DNA of 64,000 bases. Origin: an uncultured Bacteroidota bacterium (GTDB taxonomy: Bacteria > Bacteroidota > Bacteroidia > 2-12-FULL-35-15). Positions 10,164 through 17,973 of the stretch are shown piece by piece (within the stretch, counting starts at the first letter, position 1; every line of letters starts with the position of its first letter). A program made the translations under genes and the position numbers. Where the stretch lies: positions 1 to 64,000 of the forward strand of contig CAINDA010000037.1 of assembly GCA_903847205.1 (NCBI GenBank), read 5' to 3'. The notes beneath the pieces are model-generated. The model was not told the DNA's origin. It saw only the letters and a list, made by a program, of their open reading frames with translations, and ran no database searches.

Positions 10164-11459
10164 ATGAAAAAACTGCTATTTTTTTTATTTCTTATAATCA
10201 GCGGCAGTAATTTATTTGCGCAATTGGGCACAAACTCAAACTTTTCACCTTTTACAGATATTCAAAAATATGATCATTGGAAAATAAAAAATCGGGACAC
10301 TTCGCTTTTAAAAGAGTCATACCAATTTGATGAAAAAGGAATCTTAAACAAAAAAATTAAGATTAAATATTATGGAGAACCGAGAGAACTAACCGTTTAT
10401 TCGTTTGACAATCTAAAATTCCCAATTACTGTATCCTCATTTAAAGAAACTGAGTTAGAAAATATTTTTGATTCTTTTGAGAATAAATGTTTTTATAATA
10501 AAAGAGGATTGCTCGACAGTGTAGTTTCAACTAGCTCCTATCCCATTTTTGATTACATATCAGTTGATAAAAAAAATGATTCTTTAGCGAATTTAAAAAA
10601 CATCAAGGAGTTTGATGAACCTAGCCTTTCTGTGCCCCCTTCCAGTATTTTTGATGAAACCAAGACTACAACTACAATTAATGGCAAAATGGTTACTGGA
10701 CATACTAAAGTTAAGAAAATGATAGTGCTTAAGAGGCAGGAAACCTATATAGCATCAAAACTTATATTTCATTATAATGCCAAAGGTCAAAGAATAAATG
10801 AATTTATGGATTCTGACGAGAGCAAATTTTCTGGAAATACTTTTTTCACCTATGATGAAAAAGGACGCATGAAAGAGATTTGCTATTATTATCAGAATTC
10901 TTACAAATTAAAAAATGGTGCTAAAAATGATTCTATTGATAAATGGAAAAATTTATTTCGAGGAGACAGCATCCGCGCAAAAGAGCAAACTCAAAAACAG
11001 ATAAATGAAGAATTGGCCGACACAATAATTCGTTATAATGCTAAATTCCAATATAACAATGATGGTTCAACAATTGAAACAGTAGTTTTTCCCAATAGAA
11101 TATATAAATTAATTTATAACAGAAATCAAAAGGGGCAAATTGTCAAATCAATACTAACAGAACTCTATGTTCAAAATAAATATTTAAATGGAAGATTTAT
11201 TCCCACTGACACTAGATTAATTGCAGATTCACTTTTTTCATTATATGAAACAACATCTATTTATCAATATGACTCATTAAACCGTATTATAAAAATAGCC
11301 CATTCTTTTAGGGAAAATAAAAAGGGTAAAGAAAAGGAAGATTACTGCATATTCAAATACAGCGATAATCGCGCTTTAATATTGCCAGAATCTGAATATA
11401 TAGATTTCATTCGTGAAAACGATTATTGGTCACAACAAGCTTGGCCTTATTATCATTGA
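10164..11459 (+). CDS. Exported protein with YD-like repeats, function unknown
   Basis: A 431-residue protein starting at ATG 10164, chosen because it gives a proper signal peptide (MKKLLFFLFLIISGSNLFAQ); the frame is open to 10113 but those residues would bury the signal. The body has beta-rich segments resembling isolated YD/RHS or MORN-like text: YNAKGQRI, YDEKGRMKEI, YNNDGSTIETV, YDSLNRIIKI. No enzymatic motif or sorting domain is visible. It is probably periplasmic or outer-membrane associated. The large gap upstream and the gap downstream suggest it is monocistronic. Confidence 0.75.
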   Translation: MKKLLFFLFLIISGSNLFAQLGTNSNFSPFTDIQKYDHWKIKNRDTSLLKESYQFDEKGILNKKIKIKYYGEPRELTVYSFDNLKFPITVSSFKETELENIFDSFENKCFYNKRGLLDSVVSTSSYPIFDYISVDKKNDSLANLKNIKEFDEPSLSVPPSSIFDETKTTTTINGKMVTGHTKVKKMIVLKRQETYIASKLIFHYNAKGQRINEFMDSDESKFSGNTFFTYDEKGRMKEICYYYQNSYKLKNGAKNDSIDKWKNLFRGDSIRAKEQTQKQINEELADTIIRYNAKFQYNNDGSTIETVVFPNRIYKLIYNRNQKGQIVKSILTELYVQNKYLNGRFIPTDTRLIADSLFSLYETTSIYQYDSLNRIIKIAHSFRENKKGKEKEDYCIFKYSDNRALILPESEYIDFIRENDYWSQQAWPYYH

Positions 11460-11510
11460 TATTATAGGGCTTCTCATTCAATTGATAAAAAATTTAAAGA
11501 ATAGTCTCTA

Positions 11511-11539
11511 TTGTTAATCCTTCAATTTTTATAATTTTG
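11511..11539 (+). promoter_or_regulatory. Predicted Bacteroidota promoter of idi
   Basis: TTG at 11511-11513, an 18-bp spacer and TAATTTTG at 11532-11539, matching the TTG/TAnnTTTG consensus. The ATG is only 7 bp after the -7 box, so the mRNA may have little or no leader (inference). Confidence 0.55.
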
Positions 11540-11546
11540 GCGAAAT

Positions 11547-12059
11547 ATGGAAATCCAGCAGGTTATATTGGTTGATGAAAATGATGTCCCTAAAGGGACA
11601 ATGGAAAAAATGGAAGCCCATCAAAAAGGGCTGCTTCACAGGGCTTTTTCTATTTTTGTATTTAATGATAAAGGCGAATTACTGCTTCAAAAAAGAGCTT
11701 TAAACAAATATCATTCCGGCGGCTTATGGACAAACACCTGCTGCAGTCATCCCCAGCCTCAAGAAAATCTGGATATATCAGCACATAACCGCCTTCAAAA
11801 TGAAATGGGTTTCGACTGTACACTCCAAAATGTATTTCATTTTACTTATAAAACAAAATTAGATAATGAATTAACCGAGCATGAGTTAGATCATGTGTTT
11901 ACAGGGCTTTATAATGCTGCTCCAAAAATAAATGCACTTGAAGTAATGGATTGGAAATACATGGCCGTAAAAGAAATCCAGCAGGATTTAAAACTGCATC
12001 CCGAAAATTATACCTCCTGGTTTAAAATAATTTTAGATACAGTTTTAAAACATATTTAA
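11547..12059 (+). CDS. idi: Isopentenyl-diphosphate delta-isomerase, type 1
   Basis: A 170-residue Nudix-fold enzyme that interconverts isopentenyl and dimethylallyl diphosphate in isoprenoid synthesis in the cytoplasm. The sequence shows the start typical of the family (ILVDENDVPKGTMEKMEAH), the catalytic cysteine motif NTCCSHP, a Nudix-like helix with conserved acidic residues (NRLQNEMGF) and the second active-site motif HELDHVF. Length is normal for bacterial type 1 Idi. The downstream acyltransferase starts 56 bp later on the same strand and may be co-transcribed. Confidence 0.95.
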   Translation: MEIQQVILVDENDVPKGTMEKMEAHQKGLLHRAFSIFVFNDKGELLLQKRALNKYHSGGLWTNTCCSHPQPQENLDISAHNRLQNEMGFDCTLQNVFHFTYKTKLDNELTEHELDHVFTGLYNAAPKINALEVMDWKYMAVKEIQQDLKLHPENYTSWFKIILDTVLKHI

Positions 12060-12115
12060 ATTTTTCTATCCATTTTTGATTCAATTTTCCAAAATATTCA
12101 GCCCCGGTAAATTTT

Positions 12116-13185
12116 ATGAATGATACAGGATCGAAAGAAACAAGAATACTTGAGTTAGATGCTTTGCGGGGTATTGCAGCACTTTCAGTTGTTTTTTTTC
12201 ATCTTACCATGTTCCGTCCGCAGAGCCGTCTGGGGTTTAATCTGGGAGTTACAGGAGTTCATTTGTTTTTCCTGATCAGCGGTTTTGTTATTTTTAAATC
12301 TATAGACAATTCAGTGTCCTGGAAAAAATTTGCTATCAGTCGTGTTTCCAGGCTTTACCCCACGTATTGGGCTTGTGTAACTTTTACTTTTTTAATAATA
12401 CTGCTCGACACCATTTATCATCACACTTATAATTCAGATTTGATTTATAATTATTTTTTTAATCTCTATATGGTTCATTATTATTTTAATGTGCCCAACT
12501 TAGATAATGCTTACTGGACTTTGGTTATCGAAATGCTTTTTTACATTTTGATGATAGTGCTGATTATAATTAAACAGTTGAAAAGAATAGAAATGGTCGG
12601 CTGCATCGGGTTATTAATTGTAGGTATTTATTCCTTTTTATTGAATGTAAGGTTTCCTTTTTTGTTTGAAACCATCTCTCATTTTTTTCCTTTGATAAAG
12701 TATTTCCCATTGTTTTTTGCCGGCATCCTGTTTTATAAGCTGAAAAACAAATCCTTTCAAATAAACAGATATGTGATGTATATTATTATTTTGGTTTGTC
12801 TATGCCTGCAAATATCTCTTTATGGCAAAGGGATTGTAGATGAGTATTCTGTTTCCTTTCAAGAATACGCTGTAATGATTGGCATTTATTTTTTCTGTTT
12901 TTTCTTTTTGTTAATAATATGCTTGCCTTTATAATATCTCCGGTTACATTATTTTTAGGTTCTATTTCTTACGCTTTATATCTTATACATCAAATCGTAA
13001 GTCTGCATATTATTCTGCCTTTTTTCACCACAAGCTGCGGGTGGACATATTGGCCTTCTGCCCTGCTTACAGCGGTTATAGCAATTATCCTGGCCAGCCT
13101 TGTAACTTTTTATATTGAAAAACCTGCCGGCAGAAAAATGAAAGCATGGTTAACAAAAACATTTTATACTAATAGTTTGGATTAA
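12116..13185 (+). pseudogene. Acyltransferase 3 family membrane protein, split by a -1 frameshift
   Basis: Two overlapping frames together make one integral membrane O-acyltransferase of about 355 residues. The first (12116-12934, 272 residues) carries the family start LELDALRGIAALSVVFFHL, LFFLISGFV and FAISRVSRLYPTYW, and six or more membrane helices. The second (frame of 12919-13185) carries the conserved end FLGSISYALYLIHQ and the last helices. The break lies near T6 tracts at 12889-12894 and 12898-12903; a 1-base loss would explain it. Both tracts are phased as T-TTT-TTC, so -1 slippage could in principle restore the full protein. A sequencing error in a homopolymer is equally possible. 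The substrate is unknown; family members acylate sugars or lipids. Confidence 0.8.
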
Positions 13186-13217
13186 ACGGGGGGCTTTTCT
13201 TTTGAAATTAATGATTG

Positions 13218-13318
13218 ATATATTTTATTTTCTGCCTGCAATTGATAAATTTATATATTTTTGCAGCATAAAACGATTTCGTAGCTCAGCTGGTAGAGCA
13301 ATTGACTCTTAATCAATG
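13218..13318 (+). repeat. Left attachment site of element 1: 101-bp direct repeat, copy A
   Basis: Identical over 101 bp to 27171-27271. It comprises about 57 bp upstream of tRNA-Lys, including a TATTTTTG box, and the tRNA 5' half through the anticodon stem. Identity stops sharply at 13319. The upstream part is next to chromosomal genes, so this is taken as the native promoter side. Confidence 0.9.
13275..13318 (+). pseudogene. Truncated tRNA-Lys(CTT), 5' half only
   Basis: The first 44 nt match the complete tRNA at 27228-27303 exactly: acceptor strand GATTTCG, D arm, and anticodon arm with loop CTCTTAA. The T arm and 3' acceptor strand are missing because element 1 begins here. Its promoter is intact, so a 5' half-tRNA may be transcribed into the element. 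Confidence 0.88.
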
Positions 13319-13374
13319 CTACAAAGCCATACTTTACAGTGTTTACAGCCATTCAGCCTCCTCTCTTTCCTATT

Positions 13375-13394
13375 GTGCAAGTGATTTGCAAGTT
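13375..13394 (+). repeat. Left arm-type repeat of element 1
   Basis: GTGCAAGTGATTTGCAAGTT matches 18 of 20 bases of 27039-27058 (GTGCATGTAATTTGCAAGTT), which overlaps the integrase upstream region. Paired repeats near both ends next to the integrase fit arm-type integrase sites (inference). Confidence 0.5.
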
Positions 13395-13432
13395 TTAGCC
13401 TGGTTAATAATTGAATTTTCATAAATGTTTTT

Positions 13433-13873
13433 TTAAATCATTCCTTCGTCAGCAAAGCTGTAATACCCTTCATCAGTAATAATAATATGATCTACCAAAT
13501 GAATTTCTAAAACTTTTCCAGCCTCCTTAATATTTTTAGTGATTTTAATATCAGCATCTGAGGGCTGTAAATTACCGCTTGGGTGATTGTGACAGAGTAT
13601 TATTGAATTTGCATTTGCTTTTAAAGCAGTCTGAAAGATAACTTTTGTATCTACTACCGTTCCTGTAGTCCCTCCAATACTGATTTTAGCAAATCCAAGA
13701 ACCTTGTTAGCCCTGTTGAGTAATAGGATATACATTTCTTCTATATACTGGATTTTATCACTCCACAGCCCTCTAAATTGTTTTTCTGCATCTTTGGAAG
13801 TAACAACTTTGGGACAATCGGATAGTTTAAATAGCGGTTTATAATTGATAGTTATTTCTGATAATGTTTCCAT
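13433..13873 (-). CDS. RadC-like JAB domain protein
   Basis: A 146-residue protein starting at METLSEITINYKPLF (ATG 13871-13873); the frame is open further upstream to 13987, but the extension is low-complexity and unlike the family. It contains the JAB/MPN metal site CHNHPSGNLQPSDAD and the ending HLVDHIIITDEGYYSF, which mark RadC (PF04002). This short, JAB-only form without the helix-hairpin-helix domain is common in Bacteroidota mobile elements; its biochemical role is unsettled. It is the leftmost gene of element 1. Its 5' leader resembles those of the next two minus-strand genes. Confidence 0.9.
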   Translation of the reverse strand: METLSEITINYKPLFKLSDCPKVVTSKDAEKQFRGLWSDKIQYIEEMYILLLNRANKVLGFAKISIGGTTGTVVDTKVIFQTALKANANSIILCHNHPSGNLQPSDADIKITKNIKEAGKVLEIHLVDHIIITDEGYYSFADEGMI

Positions 13874-14118
13874 GTTTTTAGGTTTAAGATTAATAAAAAA
13901 ATTAATGATTTGTAATTTGATACAGGTAATATAAATACATAGCTCCCCTCTGCATTTTTTAGTGCTTTTTATTGCACTACGTGGCATCTCACCAGTTTAG
14001 GAAGTAAATGGGCAACTAAACCTCAACTATGTATCTAATGTCATTTTAATCGGCTAAAATCGAGTAATTAAGCTATAAGAATATGGCTGTGTGCTTTTTG
14101 AATGAGTAGCTTATTGAA

Positions 14119-14394
14119 TTAATTAAAGGTTGTTTGGACAGCTGTAGCTTTGGAGATAATCATAAAATAATGGTGGTAATATCCTTCGCCCTTTATAACA
14201 TAAACCAGCCTGTAATCAATACTCATTTTAACCGCAATTACGATTACTTCCTGACCGATGATATAACTTTGTACCTCCTGAATACAGACAGCCTTAAATG
14301 GGCAATAAAGCCTATAAATGCCCTGCTTATTTACAACCAATAAGCTGTTATTTGAACAAAGCTTGGTGAGTTCAATAATGTTGTTTTGATTCAT
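14119..14394 (-). CDS. Small element-encoded protein, unknown function
   Basis: A 91-residue protein starting at MNQNNIIELTKLCSNNSL (ATG 14392-14394); a longer frame exists but lacks a better start. It is beta-rich with GIYRLYCPFKAVCIQEVQSYIIGQEVIV and a repeated SxDYRLVYVIKGEGYYHHYFMI, and ends in TAVQTTFN. I do not recognise a family. Its leader (ATTTCTAACATTAAAAAAC before ATG) resembles those of the RadC gene and of 14484-14816, which suggests shared expression control. Confidence 0.6.
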   Translation of the reverse strand: MNQNNIIELTKLCSNNSLLVVNKQGIYRLYCPFKAVCIQEVQSYIIGQEVIVIAVKMSIDYRLVYVIKGEGYYHHYFMIISKATAVQTTFN

Positions 14395-14483
14395 GTTTTT
14401 TAATGTTAGAAATTTAAAATAAAAAAAAGGGGAACCAAATCGGAACCCCTTAATCAATCACGTCTAACAAGCAAACAAACTAA

Positions 14484-14816
14484 CTAATCCCCCGAAAAGA
14501 CAGCTTGCTCAGCTCTTACATCAACTGCGATGTATTGGTATTGGTGATTTAAAACTATTGTATCATTTGTTCCGGGTACTTTGTAGTTGTAACCTTCGCA
14601 GTCAACTTTTTTAATCAGTCCCGGAAATTTTGTACCGATTAAAGCTTTACATGTTGCATCATCCAGAGTAGATGTTATTGAAGCTTTTCGAGCATGTGCA
14701 TAGAACTTGCCGGTATCTACAGCCTGAATAAGTTCTACCTCTCCTTGTAATTCAAGGGTGTTAAAATCCTCATCTTTTGAGTTTTTTCTTTTTTTAAAAT
14801 TGATTACTGTTACCAT
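14484..14816 (-). CDS. Small element-encoded protein, unknown function
   Basis: A 110-residue protein starting at MVTVINFKKRKNSKDEDFN (ATG 14814-14816). After a basic and acidic start it has a beta-rich body (LELQGEVELIQAVDTGKFYAHARKASITSTLDD) and ends LNHQYQYIAVDVRAEQAVFSGD. Proteins of this kind recur in Bacteroidota integrative elements, but I cannot assign a domain. The leader before ATG is TTAATCTAAATTCTAAAACA, close to that of RadC. It is probably a separate transcript from the divergent gene at 15012. Confidence 0.62.
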   Translation of the reverse strand: MVTVINFKKRKNSKDEDFNTLELQGEVELIQAVDTGKFYAHARKASITSTLDDATCKALIGTKFPGLIKKVDCEGYNYKVPGTNDTIVLNHQYQYIAVDVRAEQAVFSGD

Positions 14817-14999
14817 TGTTTTAGAATTTAGATTAAGTGCCGGGGGTGTTTCCACCGCTTACACTGAGCCGGGGTGCTTTTATGGTGGTGGTTGTGCTGT
14901 ACACCTATATTCAACTAGTTTAAAAAAAATAAAAAAAATAATTCTGCGTTTGTTGGGGGATTGCTAAAATTCCTAGCAAGAATACTGAACCGCTCTTTG

Positions 15000-15007
15000 T
15001 AACTTTG
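15000..15007 (+). promoter_or_regulatory. -7 promoter box before 15012 gene
   Basis: TAACTTTG matches TAnnTTTG exactly and lies 4 bp before the ATG, implying a nearly leaderless message. A -33 TTG at the right spacing is not evident. Confidence 0.4.
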
Positions 15008-15011
15008 CTGT

Positions 15012-15395
15012 ATGGAATTAATTTTAAAACAGCCGGAAAACAAACCTCCCTGTATCTGTATATTATTTGATAATAGTTATGAAGCTTCAAGACACAATCA
15101 AAAATTAGTCAGCCAGTACAGCATGTATCCTTTTACAATAAAATTGGAATTACAAAACTCAAAACTGGATTTGATACTTACTGTTGGAGGGCTTAATACC
15201 AGTTACAAGTATGAAGATTTAAAATTTGCGCCGGATAAACTCACTCGTTTTTTATTTAATACTAAGGATTCAAAAGCTTATAATTTCTGTCATGTTATTT
15301 TAAAGCAGGATAAACACTCTGTTGTACAAACAATGACTAATAGGCTTTTATGGGTGTTGAAGATTGATAGTGTTGAATTTGTTGAGGAATATTAA
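15012..15395 (+). CDS. Unknown 127-residue protein in element 1
   Basis: Plus-strand gene between the two minus-strand blocks of element 1. The protein is globular with no signal or membrane segment: PPCICILFDNSYEASRHNQKL, then FTIKLELQNSKLDLILTVGGLN, ending RLLWVLKIDSVEFVEEY. No family is recognised. A TAACTTTG box sits immediately upstream. Being convergent with the long minus-strand operon, it may be an independent accessory or regulatory gene. Confidence 0.6.
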   Translation: MELILKQPENKPPCICILFDNSYEASRHNQKLVSQYSMYPFTIKLELQNSKLDLILTVGGLNTSYKYEDLKFAPDKLTRFLFNTKDSKAYNFCHVILKQDKHSVVQTMTNRLLWVLKIDSVEFVEEY

Positions 15396-15426
15396 CGTAA
15401 AATCTAAATATGCTCTATTTTCTGGT

Positions 15427-16110
15427 TCAACAATACTCTTCAATTTTCTCCATACTCACCAATAGGTAGCCAAGCTCAACTATTCTTTTACCAACTTTCT
15501 CATAACATTCGTGCAGATATTCAAATCTCAAACTCATGTGACCACCAGCATCTGAGAATTTCTCCGCCGCTTGTAATTGACCAATATGCCTCCGGGTTAC
15601 ATTCCTTAAATAATCACTTCCAATTTTTTCTTTTTCTAAAAAATCAATTATTGCCTTTTTTATTGGAGCAATAGATATTAAAAGTGTTCTATTAAAATCA
15701 AGATCATCGTTATTGTGATATTCTCTAAGTGTGTTGTATCCATTTTTCAAATCTTCTTCATCTGCATTTGCAAAATTGTTAATACAAGACTTAATTTCAG
15801 TGATACACTCCTCTATTTTTTTAATATAACTACTTCCTAAATCATTGATGGCTGGGAGGTTTGATATTTTAACAGCCAAGTCCTTTAAAGAATCATTGAG
15901 CTTTGTATAAAAGCTTTCAAATAATTTACTATAAGCCTCTCGCACATCATCCGCATTCTTTCTTTCCTCTTCATTCTTAAATGGTTTAAAATTTAGTTTT
16001 GCCCTGTGTATCGTATAAGCTTCTTTTATTTTATCAGGAGAAGCATTTTTTTCTAGACCTACTATTTGATAATAATCTTTATTCATCACTTGTATTTTTA
16101 AATTATCCAT
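15427..16110 (-). CDS. J-domain-like protein without the HPD motif
   Basis: A 227-residue protein, last gene of the minus-strand operon, 10 bp after 16121-16588. Residues about 11-68 align with a J domain (KDYYQIVGLEKNASPDKIKEAY...NADDVREAYSKLF), but the loop that should hold HPD reads LNFKPF. HPD is required to stimulate Hsp70 ATPase, so this protein probably cannot act as a normal co-chaperone and may be a J-like interaction module. Residues about 70-227 are helical and unassigned. The ATG at 16108-16110 is used; a second Met at residue 9 directly before KDYY is an alternative start. Confidence 0.7.
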   Translation of the reverse strand: MDNLKIQVMNKDYYQIVGLEKNASPDKIKEAYTIHRAKLNFKPFKNEEERKNADDVREAYSKLFESFYTKLNDSLKDLAVKISNLPAINDLGSSYIKKIEECITEIKSCINNFANADEEDLKNGYNTLREYHNNDDLDFNRTLLISIAPIKKAIIDFLEKEKIGSDYLRNVTRRHIGQLQAAEKFSDAGGHMSLRFEYLHECYEKVGKRIVELGYLLVSMEKIEEYC

Positions 16111-16120
16111 TGTTATTGTA

Positions 16121-16588
16121 TCAATGTATTACCCTAGTTTCTACCAATGGTGCAAATATCTCCAAATCTTTACCATTCCATATTGCTTCTGCACAGGAAG
16201 CTCTATTTAGAGTTTTCACTGAATTTATAATAGTAGAAGCTCCAACAAAATCTTCAATTAAATCTTCAATAAAAACTTTTTGACCGATAAAAAGATCATT
16301 GGGAATTAAATAAGCTGACTGAGGTGATTTAAACCTGTAAAAAAAATGGTAGATATTATCAGTTACTTTTTTTATAATTTTCAAAAGAATATTACGCTCC
16401 GCTTTAGAAGAATCTACTTTCTTACTTTGAGATGATTGCTTACCAACTAGTGGAGAATAATAAACATTCCTGTTTAAAGTGATGTAGCCATTTTTTGAAT
16501 ATTTGTTAATGGAATCAATATCCCTGGCTGTTTTAATAACTCTTAAACACAATGGGTTGTTTTTTATATCCCAACTAGATGGCTCCAT
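16121..16588 (-). CDS. Unknown operon protein, 155 residues
   Basis: Cytoplasmic protein of unknown family in the minus-strand operon, 64 bp after the AAA ATPase and 10 bp before the HPD-less J-domain gene. Visible features are SSWDIKNNPLCLRVIKTARD near the start, a basic serine-rich stretch (GKQSSQSKKVDSSKAER) and a C-terminal half with FIEDLIEDFVGASTIINSVKTLN. No catalytic motif is seen. Operon position suggests it works with the ATPase and J proteins. Confidence 0.6.
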   Translation of the reverse strand: MEPSSWDIKNNPLCLRVIKTARDIDSINKYSKNGYITLNRNVYYSPLVGKQSSQSKKVDSSKAERNILLKIIKKVTDNIYHFFYRFKSPQSAYLIPNDLFIGQKVFIEDLIEDFVGASTIINSVKTLNRASCAEAIWNGKDLEIFAPLVETRVIH

Positions 16589-16652
16589 GATAAATAGTTT
16601 TATATTTCCTGATTGTGAACTGGCATGAGCAATACAGTAATCTTTCTATCCC

Positions 16653-17753
16653 TTATTCAACAGTTACTAACGGCTCATTTATTACAAACCCCAGTTTTTT
16701 ATCTGCATCATTGAACTCCTTGTCATTTTGATTAAATATTTCTGCAAGCGTCATTTCTTTATTAATAATAGTTTCAAATCCTAATGACGCTGATAATTGT
16801 TTGGATTTCTCAATACATAATGCACCAAAATTATATTTAGCTATCAATCTTCCTTTTCTCATAAGCGCCTTATCAACTTTAGAAATATCGGTATTGAAGG
16901 AACAAATAATTTGTATTTTAAGACAATCTGAAAGAAGTCCGTCAGAGAGATTAAGTAAATTAGAAATAGCTGAATTACCTCCGGCTTTTCGCTCTCCAAT
17001 TATATTCTCAGCATCTTCAATAACAATTATTGAATTTGGGTATTGACTAATCATAGAAAGAAATGTGGGAGACCCAATTTTTTCAGCAAATTCAGGGCTT
17101 ATATATATCATCCGCTTATTAACTACAGAAGTCAAATAACGAATATAACTGGTCTTACCTGTTCCCGGCAAACCATGAAGCAATATTAACCCTTTATCAT
17201 TTTTGCTATTTAACCTCTCCAGAATATTGTTGTGAATGGGTATAAAATCATCATTATAATTCTTTTCTAGGCTTATTGAATTATTTACGATATCAAAAGA
17301 CTTAATATCATCAGCATAACTTTGTTCCTGAAGCAGAAAAAGCTTGTTTAGATAAGGATTTACAGTTAAATGTGTTTTTATAATGCCTATAACCTTATCA
17401 AGTAATTTTTTATTTGTCTTTGGTGAATAGAGTAAATCAATTCTTTGTGAATCAGGATTAAAATGTATCAAAAGGTTATCCTTAACCGGAATAAGAAAAT
17501 TGTAAATCTCATATTTATCCTCCTCCTCTTTCACCTTATTTACCTGAATTATATCATCCTCATTTATTGAAAGCTCTGTTATCAGTAATTTGAAAAGTAG
17601 CTGTTTATCATAGCAGAAAAAACAGAGTGCATTAGGGATACAGCCATTAATTGTGAAAAACATATATGGAGCATGTATAAAATGTGAAGGCTCAAACATA
17701 TCAACCATTTTAGGATGGTTGCGGTAGTTTATTGGCGTTGTTTTTACACTCAT
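16653..17753 (-). CDS. AAA-family ATPase
   Basis: A 366-residue protein with an N-terminal domain of about 180 residues that I cannot assign, followed by a single AAA module: Walker A GLPGTGKT at 194-201, Walker B IIVIEDAE at 242-249, sensor-1 asparagine in SFNTD (N287) and arginine-finger candidates in LMRKGRLI (R299, R302). The arrangement resembles BCS1/FtsH-like AAA domains, which remodel or unfold proteins. Its start overlaps the stop of the 61-residue upstream gene by 4 bp (ATGA), so the two are translationally coupled. Within the operon it is the likely energy source. Confidence 0.85.
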   Translation of the reverse strand: MSVKTTPINYRNHPKMVDMFEPSHFIHAPYMFFTINGCIPNALCFFCYDKQLLFKLLITELSINEDDIIQVNKVKEEEDKYEIYNFLIPVKDNLLIHFNPDSQRIDLLYSPKTNKKLLDKVIGIIKTHLTVNPYLNKLFLLQEQSYADDIKSFDIVNNSISLEKNYNDDFIPIHNNILERLNSKNDKGLILLHGLPGTGKTSYIRYLTSVVNKRMIYISPEFAEKIGSPTFLSMISQYPNSIIVIEDAENIIGERKAGGNSAISNLLNLSDGLLSDCLKIQIICSFNTDISKVDKALMRKGRLIAKYNFGALCIEKSKQLSASLGFETIINKEMTLAEIFNQNDKEFNDADKKLGFVINEPLVTVE

Positions 17754-17935
17754 GATTCTAAAGATGTATTCTGATTACTTTTTTCTTCTTGACCCTTAAT
17801 TAATTTCAGGAGGTCAACTTCATCAGGTGTTTTTTGAATAGGATTTTCAGCTTCCTTTTTATTCCTGTCTCTAATTTCTTCCATTTCATAAATTAAAGCA
17901 GTTCCACATTTTCTACGTTCTGAGCGCATTGTCAT
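17750..17935 (-). CDS. Small charged operon protein, 61 residues
   Basis: Short, highly charged protein (RSERRKCGTALIYEMEEIRD, then ENPIQKTPDEVDLLKLIKG) with no known family. It starts 38 bp after the LPW-repeat gene and its TGA overlaps the ATG of the AAA gene, which supports it being a real gene. It may be an adaptor or simply a coupling peptide. Confidence 0.55.
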   Translation of the reverse strand: MTMRSERRKCGTALIYEMEEIRDRNKKEAENPIQKTPDEVDLLKLIKGQEEKSNQNTSLES

Positions 17936-17973
17936 AGTCTTTTTTTTAAGTTAATTATTAAATTATTGGCTTT

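Noticed and set aside
15427-17753. Known AAA-containing defence systems
   Set aside because: Apart from the AAA domain, I see no nuclease, reverse transcriptase or other effector domain that would place it in a named system.
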